NCBI GenBank assembly: GCA_032164245.1
Contig: JAVMKO010000002.1
Span: 90,719,340-90,783,339 of the forward strand
Reading direction: 5' to 3'
Source of the DNA: Sternotherus odoratus
Taxonomy: Eukaryota > Chordata > Testudines > Kinosternidae
DNA length: 64,000 nucleotides
Part shown: positions 23,701 through 34,872 of the stretch, one piece after another
Position numbering within the stretch: position 1 is the first letter of the stretch
How the letters are laid out: each line of letters starts with the position of its first letter
The notes under the pieces: generated by a model
Seen by the model: only the letters and a program-made list of their open reading frames with translations
Databases searched by the model: none
Told to the model about the DNA's origin: nothing
Program-made: the position numbers and the translations under genes

Positions 23701-26215
23701 CTCACAAAATTTGACACAACTTCTCTGCTCAAGCAAATTCTGTTGCTGGAAGAGAAGGTGGGTGCCACAAGTCAGGACTGAAATGCTTAGGTAAAGCTGT
23801 TGTGCCTGTGGATAACTTGTACGATACTTGCCTGGCTCACAGGATAGTGCTTTTGTAAGGCCTTCACTTTCATGGTCACTTTTATTCCTGAACAGTTTTT
23901 TAAAATCTATCTGTGAATTCAATACATTTTTAAAAAATCCATCTGTACAACAAGATTATGTATCTAGCAGGAGGTGTTTGTGGCATTTTTCTTTTAGCCA
24001 TGATTATCTGGAATGAATATGGTATAGAGCAGGAGTATTTGGTATGAAGGACCACACAATGTTTAACAATAGGCACTGTGGCTCAATAGTATTGTCCTTA
24101 TAGTGTGTGGTAGGCCCAGGCCACTTACAGGGGAAATTGCAGTCCTATTCCTGACTTTGCTTTGAAGGCATTACTCCTAATTAAGGTTGCAGATATTGAC
24201 TCATTCCTTGGTGTAGACCATGAGTAATTCAAAGCACTCACTTTGCTCTAAAATGCAAACACTTTGTCGGGCATGATCAATGACTCCTTACATGTCTGAC
24301 ATTGTCCTATTGATTAATATTTGGGTCAAGTTCATAGTGTATCACACTGGGTCATGATGTCATGCCATGGAAAACAATGGGAAACAGCAAAACGGATGTA
24401 ACACAATGCAGTGACTGGAAAAAAAAAGTTATTTTCCAATCAATAAGCCAATCCATTTGGTGAGGTGGACGAGATCAATAGGAGGGTTGATTTATTTTCC
24501 CCTTAGGGAAGGCAGGAGGTTCTTCACCATCATGCCCTTGATGGAGCTAATGTAAGTAACTTACCAGAACTCTCCTGCATGTACCACATGTTGTGATAAA
24601 AGGCTGCATACCCTGCAGGAATCTCTGAAAAAGGGCGGGGATGCAGTAAATGGAGGCACTGACCTAGCACTCAGAAGTGCCCCTTATGTTCCCCTATCTG
24701 ATATATGCATTTAAAGTGCGCCAGAACCTCAGTTGACTTACACTGCCTGGGAATCTGGGCCAGTGAGCGTAGTATAGCCACAGCACTAGATGCAAGTAAC
24801 ACTGCTCTAGACGAAAGATATAATCCTGGCCCCCTAGCTTGTGCTCTGTCTTGATATGGGGAGGCCTTTCACTAGTACAGTCGTAAACCTGTACTGGCAC
24901 GACTCGTGATGGACAATAAATCAAAAGGGGGCGTGGTATAAAGGCACATTTGATCTGGTTGAAACAACAAGCAAGGGAGTCCGACAATTCCTCTGCATCA
25001 ATCACTAAAGGATACATTAGCCTCAGTGGAGCCAGCGAGTCCATCTCACCCTTCTTTACCTCCTCTGCTTACTCCACTGCTCTGTAGACTCTGATCCCTT
25101 TGAGCTGATCCATGTTATTATTTCCTGTATCGGATGACCTGCTCTTGCCTCTCAAATGTAACCATGGTCTGTCCACTGTCATGTGTGGATATTGGAAATT
25201 GTACCTAGTTGCTCCAGTTCCTCCCCAATGTAACTGCTTTTCCCTTTTCATTCTGCAGAGGGTGAATGTGATGCAGCCAGTACACTTAATGTGGACTGCA
25301 TGTTCTTTTCATTCGTAATGCTCGTTTGGCTTTTAAAAGTGAATCTATTGATAGCATAATACACCGTTCCACTTCTGTGGTGGGAGAGTGGGTGTGGGGA
25401 GGCTATGGTAAAGAAAATGAAGCCCCTGCAGGGGAGGATGCCTTGGGGAGTTTCTGGCATTTGTTGAAAGCTGGTACAGTCAAAAAGCAATAAATAAATA
25501 CGTGTTCTTCAAAAGTGCTTTTATGAGCTCCAGAGATAAATCACCTCTGGTAGAAAAGATTTGACTTTATTCAGGGAGGAGGAGGAGGATGTACATCAGA
25601 GGCAGGGAATTAACTCCAAACCGGCACTTCAGTTTGGTAGAAGAATATTACTAACAGGCCTTTAGAAGTCCCCTTTAGCACCTCACTGGGTTTACAGCTA
25701 TCAGGTGGTAATTCTGGTCTGATTGTTTGTCTGGAGAATTTCAATACTTCATGTGAAATTTGAAAAGAATGGGTGCCAATTCGCTGCAGTGGCTTTGTTC
25801 TCGCTGCTTCACACCCACATGATAAAAACAGGATGTTGAACTATCTGTGATTAGTGCATTGGGATAACAGTCTCCATCCCACCTTTTCCTTTTCCTCTTT
25901 CTCTCCCCTAGTTTTGTCCAAAGCTGAAGAGATGACCTCAAACTGTTCAAGATAGAGCAGTGCTTCAAAGGAGTCGTAAGATAACTCTCTTGCATGTTAG
26001 CAAATGCTCCCACCTCTTTTTGAATTTCCTTATGCTTGTGCTACTATGTTTCTTGATTTTTAACAGCACAGTGTGCCAAAATATAAAAAGAAAAGTGAGT
26101 GCTTTAAAGAAGTAACAAAACCTCTCCTGCTATTCCAACCAGGAAATCCAGTGACACAAAATCCTATGAGCTCTGAAGTTAGCATCTTGCAAACAAATTT
26201 TCCTTCCTCATTCCA
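23701..26215. other. Unassigned stretch
   Basis: No repeat family recognised. A 116-codon minus-strand frame (24694-25044) has no domain I recognise and no splice or codon evidence to support it. Confidence 0.4.
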
Positions 26216-26440
26216 GTGGAAGCTACAGTGACCCTTTCATGGTATGCTAATTAAATTGGCCTAGTCAGCACTGACACTACCACACCCTTGGTAAGACAAC
26301 TCCCATCTTTTCCTGATGAAATGGGTTATAGCCCATGAAAGCTTATGCCCAAATAAATGTGTTAATCCCTAAGGTGCCACAAGGACTCCTTGTTGTTTTT
26401 ACTAATACAGACTAACACGTCTACCCCTCTGAAAGCTGTT
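26216..26440 (+). repeat. Penelope-like element 3' end, copy 3
   Basis: CTGATGA (26313-26319), hairpin ATGGGT-TATA-GCCCAT, GAAA (26337-26340), then GCTTATGCCCAAATAAAT and the shared tail ending in CAGACTAACACGTCTACCCC. This copy keeps both conserved boxes and a complete 6-pair stem II, making it the best-preserved hammerhead-like core in the window. Stem III has A opposite C at the position next to the expected cleavage site. The upstream limit is approximate. Confidence 0.65.
26313..26350 (+). ncRNA. Hammerhead-ribozyme-like core (best-preserved copy)
   Basis: Order seen: CTGATGA, 6-pair stem II with a TATA loop, GAAA, then AGC-TTAT-GCC as a very short stem III. The A-U pair expected beside the cleavage nucleotide is A-C here. 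Stem I pairing is weak, so any activity might need a dimeric RNA, as has been described for small PLE hammerheads. Confidence 0.5.
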
Positions 26441-26741
26441 CCTATTGTAACCTCTCCCTTCACTAGCTCTTAATTTTCTGAAAGTCTTTTACCTTTTTTA
26501 GAATGAAATTTTCCAGCCTTGGTCTCTGCCTGCAGGTGATTTTTTTTTTTAAGTTGGAGCAAAAAATGTTCATCCATTTTTTAGTATGTGTGAAAAAATA
26601 CATTTTGCATATCATTAAAATATTAGCTTTAATGTTAGCCACTCTAGTGCCAAGTGTAGAAATTAGAAATTGGCCATGGAAATAATCCACGTGGCTGACA
26701 AGTGCGTTTGAGTGGCCTGTTGGAAATCTGGGTTTGCCTAT

Positions 26742-27024
26742 GGGCTTGTCCTCACTGGGGGGGGATCGATGGCAGATACACAACTTCAGCTATGTGAATC
26801 ACGTAGCTGAAGTTCGCGTATCTGCCGCCGACTTACCTGCCGTCCCCATGGCGACGGCAGTCGGTGGCGTGCTCCCCCGTCGACTCCAGCTTGCGCCTCC
26901 CGGGAAGCTGGAGTTACGCAGTCGACGGGGGAGCCGCGGGTGATCGATTTATCGTGTCTTAACCAGACGCGATAAATCGATCACCAGAAGATTGATCCCG
27001 CGCCGTGCGAGTGAAGACGAGCCC
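26742..27024. mobile_element. Multi-hairpin MITE (four internal palindromes)
   Basis: Terminal inverted repeat GGGCTTGTCCTCACT pairs with AGTGAAGACGAGCCC, flanked by TAT on both sides, which would fit a 3-bp Harbinger-like duplication. Inside lie four consecutive inverted repeats: 26771-26826 (arms starting GGCAGATAC), 26827-26868 (CTGCCGTC/GACGGCAG), 26871-26934 (GCTCCCCCGTCGACT arms) and 26940-26984 (GTGATCGATTTATCG arms). It is GC- and CpG-rich against an AT-rich background. No coding capacity. Confidence 0.75.
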
Positions 27025-28126
27025 TATAATGCATGGAGAGTGTTTTGAAAATTGCACTCTCTATGTGGAGTAATTGGTTAGTAATGACATCACTAATCTT
27101 GAAATGTGAACAATGATGGAATGCCACTGTGCACCTGTAGCTGATGTACTTGGGAAAGAAGAAAGATAATGGACAACAAACGAGGCAGGAGCTCTGCAGA
27201 GGATCCTGATCCTTTGTGCAATTTGTAATGTAAAATATGCACAGGTCCCAACATTTGCAGGAGATGGGATCCTTCTTCTGGACTTCTTAGAGTGCATAAG
27301 GGGAAAATATCACATGATGCTATCATATATGGAGGAAAAGGGTTAATAATAATAGCGTGGAATGTTTCTTCTTGAAATGATGCCATTTGTATCCACAGTT
27401 ATACAGATAGCCTATTATCTCAGTACAGAGTTCACATGACTATTATTTCGCTGTAATACTTTATTATAACTTTTGGTGTGCTATAGTATCATGGAGACTG
27501 GGAATTTTCAAGGGGGCATGTAATAATCCACTACTCACGTGAACAGATAGAGGTGAGATAAAAGTTTGTTAAGGTACTGGAATGTCTTTCTTAACAGGAG
27601 GAGTGTAGGCAGCGGATCATCTTTTGCTTCCCACTCCACTTCTGAGCTAGGTCAGAAGCATTGTGATGTTTTGATGTCATTTGAGCGCTAACTTTGAAAG
27701 TGGTAATCCCTGGGCTGAGAATGCAGAATTGGAAACAATGATTGGCTGGTGCTGAGAACTCATTTCTGAAAGTAGCCTATTTTCTTTGGAAAACATCAAC
27801 TTCTGACAGGTATGTCATGCTAGTGAGGTGTGTGTATTTCAGATGTGTTTGCACAGGCGGCAGAGGCATTGGTACCTGTGTGTAATTTTCAGTGCCTTCA
27901 TCTCAAGGGCCTATTATTCCTTAAGGAAATTGTTCACTATTTGTTTAGGGACTTAACAAGATGCCATTACAATCAAAACAGCTCCTCTGGATTTGCATCC
28001 TGTGCAGAAAACAATGAGGCAGGAAAGATAAAGACTTGTGGCAGTGGCATTTCCCAAGGTGAAGTGGCTGTGGCCAGAAATCACTGGAAATCCATAATCT
28101 TCTTCTCACCAAGGATACAATACTAC
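27025..28126. other. Unassigned stretch, possible conserved element at 27830-28080
   Basis: Unique-looking. The interval at 27830-28080 has an open plus-strand frame of about 100 codons that runs into the next transposon's target duplication. I see no domain, and treat it as non-coding. Confidence 0.4.
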
Positions 28127-28134
28127 TGCTAAAG

Positions 28135-28669
28135 CATTGGTTCTCAAACTGGTGGTCGGGACCCCTCTAGGGGTCGCGAGCCAGTTCTGTGGGGGTCGCG
28201 AGCCCCTGCTGCCAGCAGCCGGCCCCGAACATTGCCGCTGCCGCGGGCTGCTGGCATCCAGCCCCTGCTGCTGCAGGCAGCCCACTGCCAGTGCCCCCAT
28301 AAGGCTGGTCCCGGTCACGGCTCCCACCGCGGCAGGCAGCTGGCAGACCCGTGAGCCCGGTCTGGGCCCTGGCTCCTGCTGTGGCGGGCTGCCGGCACTG
28401 CCACGTGCCCGACCCGGCCCCGGCCCCTGCAGAGGTGGGCTTCCGATGCCCCCGTGAGCCCGGCCCCTGCTGCGGTGGGCTGCCGGCGCCTCCGTGGGGC
28501 TGCTGGAACCCCCCCTCACTGGCCTCGGGGGGCTGCCGGAACCCCCCCCATCCCAGCCCCTGCCACAGTGGGCTGCAGGCATCCCCCTCGCCTGACCCCT
28601 AGAGGGGGTCACGCTTAGAGGCCCGGTGTGGGAAAGGGGTCACCACTACAAAAAGTTTGAGAACCACTG
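28135..28669. mobile_element. GC-rich non-autonomous hAT element with perfect 8-bp TSD
   Basis: Ends CATTGGTTCTCAAACT and AGTTTGAGAACCACTG form the hAT/Charlie-type inverted repeat. They are flanked by identical TGCTAAAG copies (28127-28134, 28670-28677). The GC-rich interior has a degenerate repeat of about 60 bp built on CCCCTGCTGYGGYGGGCTGC. The two open frames over it (28106-28612 minus, 28137-28457 plus) are compositional. Confidence 0.92.
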
Positions 28670-28677
28670 TGCTAAAG

Positions 28678-29404
28678 CAATTGGCTACCTGGCTCATCCT
28701 CCTTCCACCCCAGTTCACCATCTGTTTTTACAAGGCACACTTCAGTATGGTCTGGAAAATGGCTCAGCTCCCATAAACATTTTTATGGCAATGTAACACA
28801 TCACTGTAACCTCTTTTATTTCTTCAGCTGTTGCTGGCTCTTTCCCCCTCTCATCTGCACTCTGCAAATAGACAACAAAATAGTATATTATCTTCATAAA
28901 AGTTCACTACTGGAACCCAGACTGTACTGGAACACAGGGGGTGTGAGAGTAAGATTAATCTATCCCCGGGGAGACAAAACTTTGCCCAACTGAGATCTGC
29001 ATTGGTAGTTTCCAAAGAGTTTAAGGGCCACACCTAATTTAAATAAAATGGACTATTTTAAGAGCTGATGTAAAAAGCTGTACAAAGGAAGCGATTTGCA
29101 GTGCACAACAACAATGAACTTTATTAGTCCTACAAAACACATCCGTAATGCCGATGTATCCTTGCGTCCTGCCTACTGGCACATATCTGCTAGCTAATGA
29201 GGCGCATATATAAAAATATAGAGTGGTCTTAGAACAAAGCAGCAATTTTTCAGTATCAGTGTGCTCCCACACGTTTGTATTTTTATGTCTGATTTTGTAA
29301 GCAAGTAGTTTTTAAGTGAAGTGAAACTTGAGGTATGCAAGACAAATCAGACTCTTGAAAGGGGTAGAGTTGTCTGGAAACGTTGAGAACCGCTGTGATT
29401 TATA
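28678..29404. other. Unassigned stretch
   Basis: Unique-looking sequence. A lone hAT-like end GTTGAGAACCGCTG is at 29381-29394, without a partner. Confidence 0.4.
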
Positions 29405-29872
29405 AAACCATTAAATGGCTGTGGAGAAAGTAAATAAGGAAGTGTTATTTACCCCTTCACTCAACACAAGAACCAGGGGTCACCCAATGAAATTAATAGG
29501 CAGCAGGTTTAAAACAAACTCGAGGAAGTACTTCTTCATACTATGCACAAGCTATCCATGGAACTCATTGCCTGGGGATGATGTGAAGGCCAAACGTATA
29601 ACTGGGTTCGGAAAATAATTTAGGTAAGTTCATGGAAGATAGGTCCATCAATGGCGGTTAGCCAAGATAGTCGGAGATATAATCCCATGCTCTGCATGTC
29701 GCTAGGTCTCCGGCAGAAGCCAAGACTGGCAGAGGATGGATCACTTGATAATTGCCTGTTCTGATAATTCCCTCTGAACCATCTAGGTCTAGCCATTGTC
29801 AGCATATGGGGTACTTGGCTAGATAGACCATTGGACTGACCCAGTATGGCCAGTCTTATGTTCTTATGTTAA
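29405..29872 (+). mobile_element. CR1 LINE 3' end
   Basis: It follows the CR1 3' region: AACCAGGGGTCACCCAATGA, GTACTTCTTCATACTATGCA, then GGAACTCATTGCCTGGGGAT, GATAGGTCCATCAATGGCGG and TGACCCAGTATGGCCAGTCT, ending in TTATGTTCTTATGTT. The terminal octamer repeat is intact, so this is a normal 5'-truncated insertion. It is the least decayed CR1 3' end in the window. Confidence 0.88.
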
Positions 29873-32139
29873 GTGATATTAATAAAATACTTTCTGTTTC
29901 AATTAATGTAGTCTGTCTTTTTCTTACATTTTTAACAGTTTTATATAACTGGCCATTGTAACAATTTATGAACTTTCACTCACTTCTTACAATTAAGCTT
30001 GCAACTAGGCCCAGTTATTACAGCAGGAGTCAGATCTTAACAGGGCAGTAAAGGAGGAATACTTTTTTTTTAAAGATGTATGTAATTGTAACATTAACAG
30101 TATATCAAGTAGATTCATTTTGACAGAGAACTGGCTAATTCTTTGAGCTTGAACAGTGCAGCTTGGTATAAGAATATTCTGAAAAGCCAAAAGTCATGTT
30201 GCAACATAAGCTGTTTCCTGATAAGAATAGAGGTCAACAGTAGGTTCTTCCTGTTTCTCTTGATGTCATAACTATTCTAAGTGATGGTTATCATTTTTAG
30301 AGAAGCCGACATCTTTTGTTTTCTAAATCAACTCACAGATAATTAGCCACTTCTCTGTATGAAACAAAGGTCTATTACAATAGCCCAGATCCTAAAGTCA
30401 ATATACGCTTACAGAAAAAATGACTTAAAAATCACATATCTAAAATGATAGAAGTTTATTTTAATACATTTCATTGATTTTTTTTCATTTTCCCATTATT
30501 TCTTTTACAGAGTGAGGCTATTACTCTGCTCTCTTTAAAAAAAGGCCTTCTGTGAGGAATAAGCTTAATTCAGATTTATATGTAGCAGGTTTGAATTCCC
30601 AAAGAAAATGTTCATTGGAAAAAAAGTAAAATGGCATCTCTTGTTGATCACAGAAAAGCCTGTTTTTATACAGTTTACATGTGTGCAATTCCATTGTAAA
30701 TGAATTTCATTATCCGAAGGAAAGAATAGGTATCTTAGAGTTGGACATCAAGAAAAAGAGCTTGTCAAATTAGTTTTTGAACATTTGACTCTATGCTTTG
30801 CATTCACTGATGGCAGGTAGCAAAAAGTGTCCATTAGGGACAGAACTATGTGAATAAGTCATAACTGATCTGTTACTCAAGAAATTTTGTAAAATGTTTG
30901 AAAGGTGATTGTAATTTCATCATATTGGTTCATTATTCAGAATTATTCTCCGAGTACTTGGTAATAATTCTTAGTTTATAGATCCTGAGTGATTCATTGC
31001 AAGACTCGGACATTTGAAATTCAAGTGCTGTTGGTTACTTTGGACTGGACATATAAATCACATGGTGTGTTTCTGTTCACTGGTTGGATGAATGTAACTG
31101 TCAGGATCTGGTTTCCAATGCAAAACATCTTTTTATTCTATCAAAATCAGCTGGTTTTGGTATTACATCAAAACCCGTGGAAAATGTGCATTGTGACTTG
31201 TATGTATGAAATGTTAATAAAAGAAAAAGAAGCAAAATTTTCCATTTAGTTTTGTGTATCACCCATGCATCCAGGGTGAATAGAAGATATATGACAAGAG
31301 AGGATAGGTTTGAAAATGGACTTAATTTAAAATAATAAGAGTGTTTAATTTCTCATTGTTCCTATGCCTGCATCTTAGAGCAATGATACCAAAAGACTAC
31401 ACTGCCTTTTCATGACACGTGTGAGCTTTATTAGTAGCATGATACAGTGAAAGAATCCATTTCAGGACACTTTTGCCAGTGTAAATAGAGGATCCATTTT
31501 CATTAGAGGTCAGGCTGCATGCATCTCTATGACAAATTGAACTGTCACTTAACCATACCTAAAAGTTTCTGTTTTCCATGATCCAGTGTCTCACATAAAT
31601 ATCTTAATTGAAATGTATGTAGTGGTTGATTTTTAGTGTCCTGCATTCTTCAAGGAAGTCATTTCACTTGGTGGGGGAGAAAAAAAATCTGTAACTTAAA
31701 TCATAATTTCTGCAATGGAAATGGGATCCCTTCAAACCAGGCTCCATATTATTTCCTTGGGAATAGCTCTAATGTTCACAAAAGATTGTTAACTGCGTCT
31801 CAGCTCATTAATTTTGCAAAGAGAAAAGAGAGAGAGCACTATTCATCCATTCTTTCCCTTTGTACCTACCCTTGTAGCACCCCTAATAATAAGGAATAGG
31901 TGATATGGTATGATTCATAGATATGCCTCTGAACTGGGAGAACAGAGAGCATTTGTGAGATAAATGCTAATGATGTCCTCTATTTTCTCTTTTCCAAAGT
32001 AAATTCCCAACCGGGATTGGTCCAAAGCGACAGAGCAAATTAAATACATAGAAAAAAAGACTGCTGAATTATTACACCCACATGCACGTATGCACACTCC
32101 CACTGTGCTCTCATTGCCCTTTTCTTCCATACATCTGTA
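29873..32139. other. Unassigned AT-rich stretch
   Basis: No repeat family or exon recognised. Confidence 0.45.
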
Positions 32140-32320
32140 AGCATAGTACAAAGGTGGTTGTGCCCATTACAGTCCCCATTTTACAAATAGGGAAAGTGAA
32201 TTGCAGCCAAGTTTAATGACTTGCCTATGGTCATCCAGCAAGTCAACGATGGAACCAGCAATCAAACCCAGGTCCGACTTTCAGTCGGGTCCACTGATCC
32301 ACAATGCTTCCCTTTTTGCC
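32140..32320 (-). repeat. MIR-like SINE, antisense
   Basis: Plus strand shows CCCCATTTTACAAATAGGGA, then ATGACTTGCCTATGGTCATC and AGCAATCAAACCCAGGTCCG, the antisense MIR core in the right order. Confidence 0.65.
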
Positions 32321-33736
32321 ACTTCCTGTTTTGAAAGACGACGTCAAACATGGACAACTTTTTGCGTTAAAAACCTGACTAGCCCACCCTTTTTTTTAAA
32401 GGCACCTCTCCATTTTTGGGAACTTTTGTGACTTTATTGTGCTTGTCTGACATGACATTTATGTTACTTTGAGCGCCCATTATAAAACAAATGATGGGTC
32501 TGCTCTGGTTATGCCACAAGGAGGGACAGAACATAATTTGTTTCAGATTGTAGAGAATATACTTCTTCAGCCAAGTCCCAGATATATTTTAGCAGGGTGA
32601 ATTATCAAGATTTAGAAGAGTCCATGTAGAACATGGCAGTAGCACAGCATTGACAGATATCGACTGCTATTTTATTTTCAGAAAGCAGCCTACAGCTATT
32701 ATGGCTGGCTTTCTGACAGACATCATGTATTGCTATTTCAATAGACAATGTTAACTATAAAAATCAAGTTGCCTGAGGGTTTGGAATCATATTTACCTTT
32801 TTAATAAGTTGTCAAAAGAACACTTTACAGTATTCATTTAAAACTGGACTGAACAGGCTCACTGTCACTTAATATGCACTTGCCCACCACCAGACGAAGA
32901 AGGCATTTTAATCCAGACATCATCTGTGAAAAGAATGATTTATGCTTTCTGTTTCCTTATTTCCCATGCTGATTGGATAGGAATTTCTAAATGGTCAGTT
33001 CTGACTCTCATATGGACCGGGACCATTCATTCAAAGTCACTGCTGCATTCACGTTTTTCACAGCATTCTAGACCTGCCAGGCAAAATAGTATCTCAGATA
33101 TGTACAGTCCAAAATTGTTTCCCCCCTGCCTCTCTTCTTCATGTATATTTATTACTCCTGCCCCCCAAATGACATTTTTTTAAATAATGCAGCGAAAACG
33201 TATAGTACCGTCTTTGTGCTATGGATCCAATTGGAGCACCTCTTTGGAAAGGGTAGCCTATGTGCCAAACAGGACCACGGCTTTCTACGATGCAGTCTTG
33301 TCTGTGCAATGTTCCATTTTGTTTAACTCATCCAGTCACTGCATTTTAGGAATTGCAGCATGTGCACTCCCCGTATGAAAAGGGAAAGTGACTGCAGTCT
33401 GCTTTGTTCATTTAAGTGTTTCTCTTCCATTCCTACCTTTACTTTATCAACGTCTATCCTCTCCTCTTTAGTAGGATATATAGACAATCTCTTTCAATAA
33501 ATCCTCCCCAAGGGACGACTCTGTCCAAACCATGTGCTCTTCCAGGCCTGGCAGCTTTTCCCCAGCCCTTGGTTTAAAAACTCATCTACAACCTTTGTAA
33601 TTTTACACACCAAAGCAATCTGCTTCTGTTTTGGTTTAGGTGGAGCCCATCCTTCCTGTATAGGCTCTTCCTCTCCCGAAAGATTCCCCTGTTCCTAATA
33701 CATGGAAATTCCTCTTCCAAACACCAGCATCTCATC
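32321..33736. other. Unassigned stretch
   Basis: Unique-looking sequence. No domain recognised in the frames at 32926-33378. Confidence 0.4.
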
Positions 33737-33740
33737 TATG

Positions 33741-34868
33741 TGTAAGCGGGGGAATAGTCCCGCTGTTGTGGGGAACTCTCCTGACTTCTATACTACCCCG
33801 GTGAAATGGGCTAGCGGAAGGATCTGAGTCCTCGCTCCCACTTCCTTTACCCAGAGGCCTCCTGACCTTGAGGACTCCCCTTCCACTCTCCTGTCTGGTG
33901 GAGTCCTCGTAACCCCAACAAGGCTGGGCCCAGGATTTCTGGGGGGCTCAACCCCAAACCGTGCTGGGGTTACCCAGGTCAGAGGCTAGGGTGTCCCCAC
34001 TCCGGGGTACTCCCTCTGCACTGGACACTTCACTGACCCACATAAAACTTACAGCAAATGCAAATTATTTAATTAACAATTTATCTTAAAAATGAACAAA
34101 GAAGAAATAGACCAGTTAGGGAAATCCTGCCCCATGGCAGGCAGCATTACACATAATGTCTCTGGAGTGTCAGGACAGTTTTCAGTCTGTTCCTTGGAGG
34201 GCCCAGGCCTCCTCCTTAGCTGTGCTGCAGGGTTGCTGTGACTTGGATGCTTCCTCTGGTGGGGTCCACACCCGCTCCCAGCCTCTGGACGGCTCCAGCC
34301 CAGTTCCACCCTCTGTGTCAGCTCCACGCTGCCTCAGCCCGACGACTGCTGCTGCTCTGCCTCCAGAACAGCCCCTCTGGTCCCTCTGGCTGTTACAGCT
34401 CTGCGCCCAGCACACGGCTTCTCTGCAGGCAGCCCCTGTGTCTCTGCCCCCAGCACTGACCTCTCTGCCTCTGATTCTTGCAGCTGCTCCCAGGGCAGGT
34501 CTATCCCTCTGGGCTGAGCTCTGGCTTTGGGGCTGCAGCTCTGCTCCCAGCCCAGGGTCTGTCTCTCTGGGCTGCTTCCCTGGCCCCTCCGGATCTGGCC
34601 CAGCTCTAGTCTCCAGCTCAGCTCTGGCTCCTCTCCCTCTGGCCCAGGCAATTCCAGCTCACACACGGACGGGACCCATCCTGCCCTCCTGACTCCTTGA
34701 TTAGTCCCCCGGCCTTGTCAGTCAGGAGTGCTGGCCTCTCCCCATTGCCCCTGGGGACCGCCAGTCTCAGGGTCCTGATTGAGCATTGACCCTCCCCCTT
34801 TAGGTCCTGGGAGCTAATAATGCAAACACCCCACTGAGTGTTAGTAAGGGGCTAACAGTCCCCTTACA
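33741..34868. repeat. Probable solo LTR (1.1 kb), orientation uncertain
   Basis: The block begins TGTAAGCGGGG and ends CCCCTTACA, giving TG..CA termini with a short inverted repeat (TGTAAG/CTTACA). It is flanked by TATG on both sides (33737-33740, 34869-34872), which fits a 4-bp target duplication of a retroviral-type integration. No gag, pol or env sequence adjoins it, so it would be a recombined single LTR. The CT-rich part (34150-34700) is built from imperfect CAGCTCTG-type repeats and gives a spurious 178-codon frame. A TIR transposon is an alternative. Confidence 0.5.
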
Positions 34869-34872
34869 TATG

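Noticed and set aside
28106..28612. 168-codon Gly/Pro/Arg-rich minus frame
   Set aside because: It coincides with the GC-rich interior of a hAT element with perfect TSDs.
34156..34692. 178-codon Ser/Pro/Leu-rich frame
   Set aside because: It lies in the CT-rich low-complexity part of the probable LTR, and overlapping frames on the other strand are equally long.
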